From NCBI GenBank assembly GCA_045652245.1, contig JAZRTY010000033.1, positions 186,001 to 250,000 of the forward strand: DNA of 64,000 bases, in the 5' to 3' direction. Made by a program: the position numbers and the translations under genes. The notes under the pieces were generated by a model. That model saw only the letters and a program-made list of their open reading frames with translations. It ran no database searches and was not told the DNA's origin. Positions 15,836 through 25,228 of the stretch are shown piece after piece. Each line of letters starts with the position of its first letter. Positions within the stretch are counted from its first letter, which is position 1. Source of the DNA: SIG622 sp045652245. GTDB lineage: Bacteria; Bacillota; Clostridia; Oscillospirales; CAG-382.

Positions 15836-17215
15836 TTACATAACAATCTTTTCAAGATACTCAATCTGAGCTTTTATTGAATCTTTACCCGTACCACCTG
15901 CAGAAATTCTCTTTTCAACACAAGTTTCAAGAGATATTTCAGTAAATAAATCCTCTTCAAATTCCTCACAATGCTTCTTATACTCGGAAAGCGGCATTTC
16001 ATCAAGAACAATTCCCTTTGAAATGCATTCCCCGACGATAGTTCCGACAATCTTGTATGCACTTCTGAAAGGAACATTTTTCTTTGTAAGATAGTCGGCA
16101 AGGTCGGTAGCATTTATAAATCCCTTCTGGGCTGCCTTATACATATTATCCTTTAATACCTTCATCGTGTCAAGCATCGGTATATATACTTCAAGGCATT
16201 TTTTTACAGTTTCAATGCTGTCAAAAATCTGTTCCTTATCCTCCTGCATATCCTTGTTATAAGCAAGAGGAAGCCCCTTGAGCATAGTAAGTGTTGCTAC
16301 AAGATTTCCGTAAACTCTGCCTGTTTTACCACGCACAAGCTCTGCCATATCCGAGTTTTTCTTCTGTGGCATAATACTTGAACCGGTAGTAAAAGCATCA
16401 GAAAGCTCAACAAACTTAAATTCCCAGCTTGACCAAAGGATAATCTCCTCGGATAGACGCGACAGGTGCATCATAAGAGTAGCAAACGCAGATTGAAGCT
16501 CGATACAGAAATCCCTGTCAGAAACACCGTCAATTGAATTTTGCGTAATTCCGTCAAACGAAAGCTTTTCGGCTACAAAATATCTGTCGGTATCATAGGT
16601 AGTACCTGCAAGAGCGCAGGAACCGAGAGGAGAATAATTCATACGCGCAAGTGCATCAGAAAGTCTTGAAATATCACGTTCAAGCATCATACCGTATGCA
16701 AGCACCTGATGTGCAAAAACTATTGGCTGAGCCCTTTGAAGATGCGTGTAGCCCGGCATTATTGCATCGGAATTTTCATTTGCAATTTTTATAATTACCT
16801 TTATTAAATCCTTGATAAGGTCAATAATACTATTTGTTTCGTCACGCAAATACATACGAATATCAAGCGCAACCTGGTCGTTTCTGCTGCGTGCCGTATG
16901 AAGTCTTTTTCCGATATCCCCGATTCTCGCTGTCAGTTCACTTTCAATGAACATATGAATATCCTCGGAAGTCATATCAAATTCAGTTTTGCCACTATCA
17001 AGGTCGGAAAGTATTTCAGAAAGTGTCTTGATGATAATTTCGCTGTCCTGCACCGAGATAATTCCCTGCTTTCCAAGCATCTGTGCGTGAGCCATTGAGC
17101 CTTTAATGTCCTGTCTGTACATCTTGTAATCGAAATGAATCGATGAATTAAAATCGTCAGCAACCTGAGAAAGGGCACTTTCAAAACGACCTGCCCACAT
17201 TTTTTCCTTTGCCAT
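15836..17215 (-). CDS. argH: Argininosuccinate lyase
   Basis: Last step of arginine synthesis: argininosuccinate to arginine plus fumarate. Fumarase-superfamily signatures are present: SSIMPQKKNSD (usual GSSxMPQKKNxD), RSRNDQVALD and YTHLQRAQP. The start at 17215 (MAKEKMWAGRFES) follows AAAGGA; upstream in-frame codons lack a site. At 459 residues it has normal length. It is downstream of argG on the same strand, separated by a hairpin. Confidence 0.97.
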   Translation of the reverse strand: MAKEKMWAGRFESALSQVADDFNSSIHFDYKMYRQDIKGSMAHAQMLGKQGIISVQDSEIIIKTLSEILSDLDSGKTEFDMTSEDIHMFIESELTARIGDIGKRLHTARSRNDQVALDIRMYLRDETNSIIDLIKDLIKVIIKIANENSDAIMPGYTHLQRAQPIVFAHQVLAYGMMLERDISRLSDALARMNYSPLGSCALAGTTYDTDRYFVAEKLSFDGITQNSIDGVSDRDFCIELQSAFATLMMHLSRLSEEIILWSSWEFKFVELSDAFTTGSSIMPQKKNSDMAELVRGKTGRVYGNLVATLTMLKGLPLAYNKDMQEDKEQIFDSIETVKKCLEVYIPMLDTMKVLKDNMYKAAQKGFINATDLADYLTKKNVPFRSAYKIVGTIVGECISKGIVLDEMPLSEYKKHCEEFEEDLFTEISLETCVEKRISAGGTGKDSIKAQIEYLEKIVM

Positions 17216-17240
17216 AAAAAATATCCTTTCAAATATAAAT

Positions 17241-17280
17241 AAAATCGGACTTTGCATTCTTTGGCGAAAGCCCGATTTTA
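17241..17280 (-). terminator. Hairpin between argG and argH
   Basis: Reading minus: TAAAATCGGGCTTT pairs with AAAGTCCGATTTTA over a 13-nt loop, followed by TTTATATTTG. It may partly terminate transcription between the two arginine genes or protect the argG message. Confidence 0.6.
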
Positions 17281-17289
17281 TAATTTTAT

Positions 17290-18519
17290 TTATTTCTTAG
17301 CGTTCTTCGCATTAACCTGTGCCTGAACCTTAATCGGAAGACCAAACAGATTTATAAAGCCCGCAGAATCCTTCTGGTCGTAGCAATCATCCTCACCAAA
17401 GGTTGCAATTTCTTCAGAGTAAAGTGAATAATCACTCCATACACCTGCTTTAATTATATTACCTTTGTAGAGTTTGAGCTTAACCTTACCTGTAACTGTT
17501 TCCTGAGTTTTACCAACGAAAGCAGAAAGCGCTTCACGAAGTGGTGTACACCACTGACCGTTATAAACGAGTTCAGCAAATGTAATAGACAGTTTTTCCT
17601 TTTCGTGTGCTGTCATCTTATCGAGACAGATTGTTTCAAGATAGTTGTGAGCAAAATAGAGAATTGCTCCACCGGGAGTTTCATATACACCACGGCACTT
17701 CATACCAACAAGACGGTTTTCAACAATATCAAGAAGACCGATACCGTTTTCGCCACCAACCTTGTTAAGAGCAAGAATAATATCCTTGGCACTCATCTTC
17801 TTGTCATTGAAAGCTACCGGAACACCCTTTTCAAAATCAAGTGTTATATATGTAGGAGCATCTAGAGCCTTAATGGGAGAAACACCCATTTCAAGGAAAC
17901 CTTCCTTGTCATAAAGAGGCTCGTTGCCTGCGTCCTCAAGGTCAAGCCCCTCATGAGAAAGATGCCACAGGTTCTTATCCTTAGAGTAGTTAGTTTCACG
18001 ATTAATCTTCAGAGGAACATTGTGTGCCTCTGCATAGTCAATTTCCTCATCACGGGATTTGATATCCCATTCACGCCAGGGAGCAATAATGGGCATATTA
18101 GGAGCAAATGCCTTGATTGCAAGCTCAAAACGAACCTGGTCATTACCCTTACCGGTACAGCCGTGACAGATTGCATCAGCGCCTTCAGCAAGAGCAATTT
18201 CAACAATTCTCTTAGCAATTATAGGACGAGCAAAGGAAGTACCGAGCATATATTCCTCGTACTTAGCCCCAGCCTTAACTGTCGGAATAATATATTCATC
18301 AACAAAAACATCTGTCAGGTCCTCAATATAAAGCTTTGAAGCACCTGTTTTGAGCGCTTTTTCCTCAAGTCCCTCAAGTTCATCAGCCTGTCCGACATTA
18401 CCGGAAACTGCAATTACCTCACAATTATTGTAATTCTCCTTAAGCCACGGAATGATAATTGATGTGTCAAGACCACCTGAATATGCGAGAACGACCTTTT
18501 TAATTTTATTTTTATCCAT
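17290..18519 (-). CDS. argG: Argininosuccinate synthase
   Basis: ATP-dependent condensation of citrulline and aspartate (409 residues). The PP-loop is VLAYSGGLDTSIIIPW near the N-terminus; GCTGKGNDQVRFE and SHEGLDLED are further conserved parts. The start at 18519 follows GGAGG; the frame extends 20 codons upstream without a ribosome site. Promoter and a candidate ArgR box lie just upstream. It forms a unit with argH. Confidence 0.97.
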   Translation of the reverse strand: MDKNKIKKVVLAYSGGLDTSIIIPWLKENYNNCEVIAVSGNVGQADELEGLEEKALKTGASKLYIEDLTDVFVDEYIIPTVKAGAKYEEYMLGTSFARPIIAKRIVEIALAEGADAICHGCTGKGNDQVRFELAIKAFAPNMPIIAPWREWDIKSRDEEIDYAEAHNVPLKINRETNYSKDKNLWHLSHEGLDLEDAGNEPLYDKEGFLEMGVSPIKALDAPTYITLDFEKGVPVAFNDKKMSAKDIILALNKVGGENGIGLLDIVENRLVGMKCRGVYETPGGAILYFAHNYLETICLDKMTAHEKEKLSITFAELVYNGQWCTPLREALSAFVGKTQETVTGKVKLKLYKGNIIKAGVWSDYSLYSEEIATFGEDDCYDQKDSAGFINLFGLPIKVQAQVNAKNAKK

Positions 18520-18567
18520 TTCTGATAACCTCCAAATTCTGAAAAATACTTTTTTAGCTATGGATAT

Positions 18568-18596
18568 ATTATAACGCATAAATATTCATTTGTCAA
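18568..18596 (-). promoter_or_regulatory. Sigma-A promoter of argG-argH with candidate ARG box
   Basis: Minus strand: TTGACA (18596-18591), 17 bp, TATAAT (18573-18568). Within the spacer lies AATGAATATTTATGCGTT (18590-18573), which has a perfect left half of the ArgR box (TGAAT-N4-ATTCA) and a partial right half. Repression by an ArgR-type regulator is plausible. Confidence 0.85.
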
Positions 18597-18741
18597 GCAA
18601 ATTTAGAATTATTTTGAATATTTGTATGAAAGCATAATAAAACATAAAATAACAATGAATTTTTGGAGTAAATAGCATAATTTTCGAGTAATTAAAAATT
18701 AAATCGAACTCAAAATAATATTGAAGGAGGCTAAAAATCTG

Positions 18742-19515
18742 ATGAATAAAAAGTTTAATTGTTTTATAATATGCATAATATACTGCATATTCGCATTAAA
18801 TATGCATACTTTTGCACAAGGTAAAGCAGACAGTCGAAATTGGTATTTAAAATATAATAAAGGCGAGACTGCACCCGACACCCCCGACAGCGGAAAATAT
18901 ACCGAGCAATATGATGTAATATCGGTTGATAAGAGTGGCGAAAAATGCATATATCTCACCTTTGATGCAGGATATGAAAACGGAAATGTAGAAAAAATAC
19001 TGAATATATTAGATAAACACAACGTAAAAGGAGCATTCTTTGTTCTTCCACATTTTATAAAATCAAGTCCTGCGTTAATTCAAAGAATGAATGACAATGG
19101 ACATCTTATCTGTAATCACACCCGTTCACACAGAGATATGTCAGAAATTACAGATTTCAATGTATTTAAAAAGGAACTTACAGATAATGAAGAAATCCTT
19201 AAAAACGAACTCGGACTTCAAATGGCAAAATATTACCGTCCTCCCGAAGGCGCATACTCCGAGACAAATCTTGAATTTGCAAAAAACGCCGGATATAAAA
19301 CCGTGTTCTGGTCACTTGCATATGCCGATTGGGATAATAACAAGCAGCCTGACGCTGAAAAAACATTAAATCTGCTATTATCACGAATGCACCCCGGTTG
19401 TGTTGCACTTTTCCACCCGACATCCGAAACAAATGTAAGAATAATGGATAAATTCATTGAAACCTTAAAGGCAAGAGGTTATACCTTTAAGTCACTTGAT
19501 GAATTTAAAATATAG
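18742..19515 (+). CDS. PdaA-like polysaccharide deacetylase
   Basis: An exported NodB-family deacetylase (257 residues) with an N-terminal signal (NCFIICIIYCIFALNMHTFA). It matches the PdaA layout: a short RNWYLKYN segment, YLTFDAGYENG in place of the usual TFDDGP, HTRSH, YYRPPEGAYSE, VFWSLAYADW and HPGCVALFH. PdaA removes acetyl groups from N-acetylmuramic acid for muramic-delta-lactam formation in spore cortex. The Asp-to-Ala-Gly pattern (FDAGYENG; FDNGYENG in B. subtilis PdaA) is subfamily-specific. AAGGAGG lies 11 nt before the ATG at 18742. A second deacetylase gene follows 8 bp later. Confidence 0.85.
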   Translation: MNKKFNCFIICIIYCIFALNMHTFAQGKADSRNWYLKYNKGETAPDTPDSGKYTEQYDVISVDKSGEKCIYLTFDAGYENGNVEKILNILDKHNVKGAFFVLPHFIKSSPALIQRMNDNGHLICNHTRSHRDMSEITDFNVFKKELTDNEEILKNELGLQMAKYYRPPEGAYSETNLEFAKNAGYKTVFWSLAYADWDNNKQPDAEKTLNLLLSRMHPGCVALFHPTSETNVRIMDKFIETLKARGYTFKSLDEFKI

Positions 19516-19523
19516 ATACGACT

Positions 19524-20249
19524 ATGAGAAGAGTAATTTTATTTTTAACCCTATGTATTAGTATTGTTTCAGTATCGAATATATATGCGGCAAAGTATTT
19601 CCCCTGCAGTAAAATCAGTGATTACTCATATGATGAGGACTGCGATATAATCGTTGCAAACCGAAACGCATCGAAGCAGATTGCACTGACTTTTGATGAC
19701 GGACCATGCAAGCTGTATACTCAAGAAATTCTCGAAATTTTGTCAGAATACAATGCAAAAGCAACATTTTTTGTAATAGGACAAAATGCAGAAAAATTTC
19801 CCGAGCTTATAAAACTCGAAAAGGAAAACGGTCACGAAATAGGTAATCACACTTACAGTCACCCTGAAATGCGAAAAATCACAGTAGAACAATTCGAAGA
19901 AGAAATTACAAAAACACAGCAAATACTCAAAGAAATAACAGGAGAATACCCTGTTCTATTCCGACCACCCGGAGGGTACCTTAGCAATTCAATAGTAGAA
20001 AAAATAAGCTCAAATAATTGCAGAACAGTACTCTGGTCCTGGCGACAGGATACACGCGATTGGGAAAAACCAAAAGCTGATGTAATAGTGAACAACGTAA
20101 TCAGTAATATAAAAGACGGAGATATAATCCTTTTCCACGATTATAATACAAAAGGCAGTACAACACCCGAGGCACTACGAAAGCTGTTACCGAAGCTTCG
20201 GGATATGGGGTACGAATTTGTAACGGTATCCGAGCTTGTAAGTATGTAA
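19524..20249 (+). CDS. Polysaccharide deacetylase family protein
   Basis: Second NodB-domain enzyme (241 residues) with a signal peptide ending near NIYAA. The canonical catalytic motifs are complete: ALTFDDGP, GNHTYSHPEM, FRPPGGYLSN, DTRDW and ILFHDYN. It probably deacetylates N-acetylglucosamine or muramic residues of peptidoglycan. It differs from the gene before it, which has the PdaA pattern. The two lie 8 bp apart and are likely co-transcribed. The exact substrate is not visible. The ribosome site before the ATG is weak, consistent with coupling. Confidence 0.88.
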   Translation: MRRVILFLTLCISIVSVSNIYAAKYFPCSKISDYSYDEDCDIIVANRNASKQIALTFDDGPCKLYTQEILEILSEYNAKATFFVIGQNAEKFPELIKLEKENGHEIGNHTYSHPEMRKITVEQFEEEITKTQQILKEITGEYPVLFRPPGGYLSNSIVEKISSNNCRTVLWSWRQDTRDWEKPKADVIVNNVISNIKDGDIILFHDYNTKGSTTPEALRKLLPKLRDMGYEFVTVSELVSM

Positions 20250-20278
20250 AAAATAAGGGTTGCAGAAAACTGCAACCC
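20250..20278 (-). terminator. Terminator between the deacetylase genes and the CNNM-type gene
   Basis: GGGTTGCAG/CTGCAACCC with an AAAA loop. On minus it is followed by TTATTTTTTAC, so it mainly terminates the minus-strand gene. Confidence 0.85.
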
Positions 20279-20284
20279 AAAAAT

Positions 20285-21595
20285 TTATTCATCTTCTGAC
20301 TCTTTGACCTTTTTGTCTACGATAACCTTAAGAATTCTGTGGTCCTCAACAGATATTACATTAATTATCAAATCATCTGTTTCAAGCTCAAATTTACTTC
20401 CGTCATCCGGAACAGATCCAACAAGTCCAAAAATATACCCACCAAATGTATCAAATTCATCAGTATCAAATTCAACATCAAGAGCATCTGCAACATCATC
20501 AATAAGTGCAGCACCCGATATCTGCCATCTGTTTTCAGAAAGGGAGCGGATTTCCTCCTCTCCATCACTATTGTTGTTTATATCACCAACAATAAGCGAA
20601 ATCAGATCAGAGCTTGTAATTACACCGCTTGTTCCACCGTACTCGTCAACCACAACAGCAAAATAATTCTTTTCCTTTTTCATTCTCTCAAAAAGGACAT
20701 CTGCCTTTGTGTTTGCAGGAATATAAAATGGCTTTTCAATCGCATTTTCAATAACATCAGCAACACTACTGAAATCACCACTAAAGAACCTTCTGATAGA
20801 GAGAATACCAATAATGTCATCAGAGCTTTCACCACAAACAGGATAATACATATAATTTGTTTCAGAAATAGTCTTACGCCAATCATCAAGACCGTCATCA
20901 GCATAAAGGAAGGTAACATCCTTTCTGTGAGTGCAAGCTTCAGAAGCCGAAATGTCATCAAAACGGAAAATATTTTGTATCATTTCATTTTCCTGTTCAT
21001 CAATTGCTCCCATTTCGCTGCTTGTATCAAGCATCATAATAATTTCTTCTTCAGATGCTGCCTCCTCCTGGTCATTCGGGTCAATACCGAAAATCCGAAG
21101 TATGGCATTTGTTGACACAGATAAAATCCAGACAAACGGAGCAAAAATCAAGGAAACGAATTTCAGAATTCCAACAAGAGAGAGTGATATCTTTTCAGGA
21201 TTCTTCATAGCAACGCGTTTCGGAACAAGCTCACCGAAAACGATACTGAAGAAAGACAATATGACGGTAATTATAAGAACGCATATTGAATTTAAAACAT
21301 CTGTAGGAAAGGTTGTAAGTCCTGCTGAAACAAGAACAGAAACAAGTGGTTCTGCAAAGTTGTCAGCAGCATACGCACTACCCAAGAATCCCGCAAAGGT
21401 AATTGCAACCTGAATGGTTGATAAGAATTTTGAAGAATTTTTAGTTAAAGATAAAAGTTTTTTTGCTTTTTTGTTTCCGTCCTCAGACATCTTTGTAAGC
21501 TTTGTGTCGCTGACGGAAAGCACTGCAATTTCAGCACAGGCAAAAATTGCATTCATAAAAATAAGTATTATTTGTAATAATAACGCGCCTAACAT
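20285..21595 (-). CDS. Hemolysin/CNNM family protein (DUF21-CBS-CorC)
   Basis: This 436-residue protein has an N-terminal DUF21/CNNM transmembrane domain (about 1-190; four hydrophobic segments, with FGELVPKRVAM after the third), then two CBS domains (about 205-330; VVVDEYGGTSGVITSSDL) and a C-terminal CorC_HlyC domain (about 345-430; FDTFGGYIFGLVGSVPDDG). Family members are implicated in Mg2+ or Co2+ efflux and Mg2+ homeostasis (MpfA in B. subtilis). The name hemolysin is historical. AAGGAG precedes the ATG at 21595. Its promoter is about 165 bp upstream and a short ORF lies between. Confidence 0.92.
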   Translation of the reverse strand: MLGALLLQIILIFMNAIFACAEIAVLSVSDTKLTKMSEDGNKKAKKLLSLTKNSSKFLSTIQVAITFAGFLGSAYAADNFAEPLVSVLVSAGLTTFPTDVLNSICVLIITVILSFFSIVFGELVPKRVAMKNPEKISLSLVGILKFVSLIFAPFVWILSVSTNAILRIFGIDPNDQEEAASEEEIIMMLDTSSEMGAIDEQENEMIQNIFRFDDISASEACTHRKDVTFLYADDGLDDWRKTISETNYMYYPVCGESSDDIIGILSIRRFFSGDFSSVADVIENAIEKPFYIPANTKADVLFERMKKEKNYFAVVVDEYGGTSGVITSSDLISLIVGDINNNSDGEEEIRSLSENRWQISGAALIDDVADALDVEFDTDEFDTFGGYIFGLVGSVPDDGSKFELETDDLIINVISVEDHRILKVIVDKKVKESEDE

Positions 21596-21650
21596 ATAAA
21601 TCTCCTTAAAATAAATCATAACATAATAAATTAGAAATGAACTTATTTTC

Positions 21651-21734
21651 TCACATTATAAAATAGAAGGAGTTTATATCAAAATTATCAAGTATGTAGG
21701 AAGCACAAAGCTTCGTACAACTACCATCGTCCAC
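21651..21734 (-). CDS. Short ORF (27 codons) in the leader of the CNNM-type gene
   Basis: A GTG-started frame beginning VDDGSCTKLCASYIL and ending SFYFIM lies between the promoter and the CNNM gene. GGCGGTGA is placed 4-5 nt before the GTG. The peptide has two cysteines and an aromatic C-terminus. It stops 56 nt before the CNNM start. I do not recognise it. It may be a leader peptide with a regulatory role, or chance. The RNA can also form a GAAGC/GCTTC hairpin within it. Confidence 0.4.
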   Translation of the reverse strand: MDDGSCTKLCASYILDNFDINSFYFIM

Positions 21735-21758
21735 GTTCTCACCGCCTTTCAAATTGTT

Positions 21759-21787
21759 ATTATAGCATATAAATGAGATTTTGTCAA
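21759..21787 (-). promoter_or_regulatory. Sigma-A promoter of the CNNM-type gene
   Basis: Minus strand: TTGACA (21787-21782), 17 bp, TATAAT (21764-21759). It gives a 5' leader of about 160 nt. Confidence 0.9.
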
Positions 21788-21800
21788 CTTATAGTCAGTA

Positions 21801-21829
21801 AAAAGAAAAAGGGAGAAAAACTCTCCCTT
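21801..21829 (-). terminator. Terminator after the parvulin gene
   Basis: AAGGGAGA/TCTCCCTT stem with a 5-nt loop, then TTTTTCTTTTT on minus. Confidence 0.85.
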
Positions 21830-21846
21830 CAGCATAATATCAATAA

Positions 21847-22596
21847 TTAGTATAAATCAACCGGGAAAAGAATTTTGAGCTGATTGATTTTTGAAGCGTA
21901 CGCTGCCTGCTGCTTATTTGAAAGCACCTGCTGTGTGAGCTGATCTTTGATTTCCTCAAAGGGAACTTCTGCAGCTTCGTTTTTCTTATTGAGCTTTATA
22001 AGATGATAACCAAACTGAGTCTTTACAGGTCCTGCGATTTCGCCTACCTGCATTGCAAATACTGCTTCATCAAATTCAGGCACCATCTGTCCTCTTGTGA
22101 ATTCACCAAGTACTCCACCTGCCTGTGAGGACGGACAGGTACTGTTGTTTCTTGCAGCATCCTCGAAGGAGATTTCACCTGCATTTATCTTTTCAAGAAG
22201 CTCTTTTGCCTTATCTTCCTCTGCTACAAGAATATGGCTTGCATCAACTGTTTCTCCACGAACAAATTCGCTCTTATGCTCCTCATAGAAACTCTTAACC
22301 TCATCATCCTTTACTGTGATGTTGGCAATTGCCTTTTCGATTGCAAAGTTTGCAAGCATTTCGTCCTTTATTTTTGCAAGCTGTGCTTTAAACTGAGGGT
22401 CAAATTCGTAAAGATTCTTTTTAGCATCAGCAAGAAGAAGATTCTTATTGATAATCTGTTCAAGAACTGCCTTTCTGCCCTGGGGATTGTTATAAGCCTC
22501 TCCCCTCTGACCGAGTGCCATAATTGTTTCATTTACATCCTGCTCTGTAATTACTGTTGTACCTACCTTTGCAAGCACCTTTGTGTTGTTATTCAT
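21847..22596 (-). CDS. Parvulin-type peptidyl-prolyl isomerase (cytoplasmic)
   Basis: A 249-residue SurA/PrsA-like protein: an N-terminal helical chaperone region (KVGTTVITEQDVNETI) and one rotamase domain (about 115-205) with VDASHILVAEEDKAKELLEKI, GGVLGEFTRGQMVPEFDEAVF and TQFGYHLIKL. It lacks a signal peptide or lipobox, unlike PrsA, so it appears to work in the cytosol, perhaps as trigger-factor-like chaperone. Single gene with its own promoter and terminator. AAAGGA precedes the ATG. Confidence 0.92.
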   Translation of the reverse strand: MNNNTKVLAKVGTTVITEQDVNETIMALGQRGEAYNNPQGRKAVLEQIINKNLLLADAKKNLYEFDPQFKAQLAKIKDEMLANFAIEKAIANITVKDDEVKSFYEEHKSEFVRGETVDASHILVAEEDKAKELLEKINAGEISFEDAARNNSTCPSSQAGGVLGEFTRGQMVPEFDEAVFAMQVGEIAGPVKTQFGYHLIKLNKKNEAAEVPFEEIKDQLTQQVLSNKQQAAYASKINQLKILFPVDLY

Positions 22597-22636
22597 TTGT
22601 TTTTCCTTTCGTATGTATAAATATTAAATACACATT

Positions 22637-22665
22637 ATTTTACCATATTATTGAAAACAATTCAA
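22637..22665 (-). promoter_or_regulatory. Sigma-A promoter of the parvulin gene
   Basis: Minus strand: TTGAAT (22665-22660), 17 bp, TAAAAT (22642-22637). Confidence 0.75.
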
Positions 22666-22682
22666 ATATTACTTGTTAACAT

Positions 22683-22720
22683 AAAAAGAACTGTGACAAA
22701 ATTATGTTACAGTCCTTTTT
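22683..22720 (-). terminator. Terminator after clpC
   Basis: AAAAAGGACTGTAACA pairs with TGTCACAGTTCTTTTT with G-T pairs, and a T-tract on minus. Confidence 0.85.
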
Positions 22721-22733
22721 ATTACGAACAAAA

Positions 22734-25199
22734 TTACTTTTTACTGTAAATTATTTTATCTTCCTCTATATCGCAAACAAGACAGTCCCCTGCATAAATT
22801 CTGCCCTCAAGCATCTCGGTTGAAAAGCTGTCCTCTACCTTTTGCTGAATAGCTCGACGGAGGGGCCGTGCGCCATAAGTCGCATCGAAACCGGTCTTGG
22901 CAAGGTGTGCGCACAGATTATCGGAAAATTCAATAGTAATACCAAGATTATTTATACGTTTGCGAATTTCAGAGAGCATAATTCTTGTTATCTTTTCAAT
23001 ATCAGAACTTGTTAGTTTATTAAAGATTACGATTTCATCAAGTCTGTTTAGAAATTCAGGTCTGAAATTAGATTTTAATGCGTTCATGACATTTTCACGA
23101 ATTTTCTCATTTTCCTCACGGACAGCATCATCACTCGTCGAAAAACCAAGTCTCTTTGGCTGTGAATTTACCGACGAACCAAGATTTGACGTCATAATAA
23201 TAATTGTATTTTTAAAATCAACCCGTCTTCCGTGGCTGTCAGTCAGGTGACCGTCCTCAAGAACCTGAAGCAGGATATTAAAGACATCGGGATGTGCCTT
23301 TTCAATTTCATCAAAAAGCACAACGCTATACGGCTTTCTGCGAATTTTCTCCGTCAACTGTCCTGCCTCATCAAATCCGACATATCCGGGAGGTGCGCCA
23401 ATCAGTTTTGATACACTGTGTTTTTCCATATATTCCGACATATCAATTCGGATAATTGCATTTTCGTCACCGAAAACTGAGTGCGCAAGTGCCTTTGAAA
23501 GCTCTGTTTTACCAACTCCTGTAGGACCACAGAAAATAAATGAGCCTTGTGGGCGCTTCGGGTCCTTAAGTCCGATTCTGCCACGACGAACAGCTTTTGC
23601 AACAGCAGTTACTGCTTCATCCTGACCAATCACTCTCTCTTTCAGAGTCGCTTCAAGGTCAACAAGCTTGCTCTGTTCCTCCTTTGCAAGCTTATTTACG
23701 GGTATACCCGTAATATTGGTAATTGTATCTGCAATGTCGGTATCTGTAATTTCAGCACTGTTCTGATTTTTACCTTCCTCCCACTTTTCCTTCTCAGCCT
23801 TCAGTTGATTTTCAAGCTCTTTTTCCTTTGCATGAATCCTTCCTGCTTCTTCAAATTTCTGTTCGTTAACAGCTGCTTCCTTTTCAGCCTTAAGTGACGA
23901 AAGTTCACCTTCAAGCTCAGAAATATTCGACGGAGCAGTAATATTTTTTATTCTTATTCTCGAAGAAGTTTCGTCAATAAGGTCTATTGCTTTATCAGGT
24001 AAGAATCTGTCACCAATGTACCTTACTGAAAGCTTAACTGCAGCCTCGATTGCACTATCAGTAATTTTTACCTTGTGATGTGCTTCATACTTTTCACGCA
24101 GTCCCGAAAGAATTTTAATCGTATCCTCAATCGTCGGCTCATCAACCATAACCGAGCCAAATCTTCTCTCAAGGGCTGCATCCTTTTCTATATATTTGCG
24201 ATATTCGTCAATGGTGGTAGCACCAATTACCTGAATTTCACCTCTGGACAGTGCAGGTTTTAATATATTTGCAGCATCAACAGCCCCCTCCGACGCACCC
24301 GCTCCAACGATAGTGTGGATTTCATCGATAAAAAGAATGACATCCCCTGCCTTCTTGACTTCCTCCATAATAGATTTTATTCTTTCTTCAAATTCTCCTC
24401 TGTATTTTGTTCCTGCAAGAACCGAGGCGATGTCAAGAGTAACAACCCTTTTATCCTTGATAGTTTCGGGTACATTCCCTTTTTGAACAAGAAGTGCCAA
24501 TCCTTCAACAACAGCGGTCTTACCAACACCCGGCTCACCGATAAGGCACGGGTTGTTCTTTGTTCGTCTTGAAAGTATTTCGATGAGCCTGTTTGTTTCC
24601 TTCTCTCTGCCAATAACAGGATCGATTTTTCCATTATTTGCAAGTTCTGTTAAATCGGTGCTGAACTTATCAAGCTCGGGAGTCTGAGATTTACCGGACT
24701 TTGCGCTACTGCTTTTATACGCATCATTTCCTGAATATTTCTGATAACTTCCGTTTATAGTTGAAGAAAAATCAGCGCTGTCGCCTTTTGTACGAAGAAA
24801 TAGTTTCGAACAATCAATTCCAAGCTCATTTAAAAGCTTACAGGCAACACAATCGGTTTCCACGAGAATTGACATAAGGATATGCTCTGTTCCAATAAAA
24901 TTCTGCCCTGTGCTTTGTGCCATTGCAAGCGTATTTTCAATGATTTTTTTCGTTTTGGGAGTAGGCTCCGGTGTTTCACCACTTAAATTATCACCATTAC
25001 CCGATTTTTCTATAATAAGACTTCTAATCTTTTCAAAGGTTGCACCACTTTCAATAAGAAGTCTTGCCGCAATCGAATCACTCCTTGAAAGCAAGCCAAG
25101 AAGCAAATGTTCACTGCCAACATAGCTGTGACCAAGCTCTGCAGCAGCCCTTTGAGAGGCAACAATAGCAGCACTGGCATTAGTCGTAAGTCTTCCCAT
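22734..25199 (-). CDS. clpC: ATP-dependent Clp protease ATP-binding subunit ClpC
   Basis: AAA+ unfoldase that feeds substrates to ClpP (821 residues). In order: two N-terminal Clp_N repeats (about 1-145), first AAA module with Walker A GEPGVGKT and FIDEIHTIVGAG, a coiled middle domain with UVR-like motif (EKEAAVNEQKFEEAGRIHAK), second AAA module with GPTGVGKTELSKALA and VVLFDEIEKAHPDVF, and the C-terminal D2-small domain. In Gram-positives ClpC with McsB degrades arginine-phosphorylated proteins and controls CtsR. It is the last gene of the ctsR operon, 29 bp after mcsB. AAAGGA precedes the ATG. Confidence 0.98.
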   Translation of the reverse strand: MGRLTTNASAAIVASQRAAAELGHSYVGSEHLLLGLLSRSDSIAARLLIESGATFEKIRSLIIEKSGNGDNLSGETPEPTPKTKKIIENTLAMAQSTGQNFIGTEHILMSILVETDCVACKLLNELGIDCSKLFLRTKGDSADFSSTINGSYQKYSGNDAYKSSSAKSGKSQTPELDKFSTDLTELANNGKIDPVIGREKETNRLIEILSRRTKNNPCLIGEPGVGKTAVVEGLALLVQKGNVPETIKDKRVVTLDIASVLAGTKYRGEFEERIKSIMEEVKKAGDVILFIDEIHTIVGAGASEGAVDAANILKPALSRGEIQVIGATTIDEYRKYIEKDAALERRFGSVMVDEPTIEDTIKILSGLREKYEAHHKVKITDSAIEAAVKLSVRYIGDRFLPDKAIDLIDETSSRIRIKNITAPSNISELEGELSSLKAEKEAAVNEQKFEEAGRIHAKEKELENQLKAEKEKWEEGKNQNSAEITDTDIADTITNITGIPVNKLAKEEQSKLVDLEATLKERVIGQDEAVTAVAKAVRRGRIGLKDPKRPQGSFIFCGPTGVGKTELSKALAHSVFGDENAIIRIDMSEYMEKHSVSKLIGAPPGYVGFDEAGQLTEKIRRKPYSVVLFDEIEKAHPDVFNILLQVLEDGHLTDSHGRRVDFKNTIIIMTSNLGSSVNSQPKRLGFSTSDDAVREENEKIRENVMNALKSNFRPEFLNRLDEIVIFNKLTSSDIEKITRIMLSEIRKRINNLGITIEFSDNLCAHLAKTGFDATYGARPLRRAIQQKVEDSFSTEMLEGRIYAGDCLVCDIEEDKIIYSKK

Positions 25200-25228
25200 A
25201 ATTATTTTTCCTTTCTGTCGGTTTTCGG

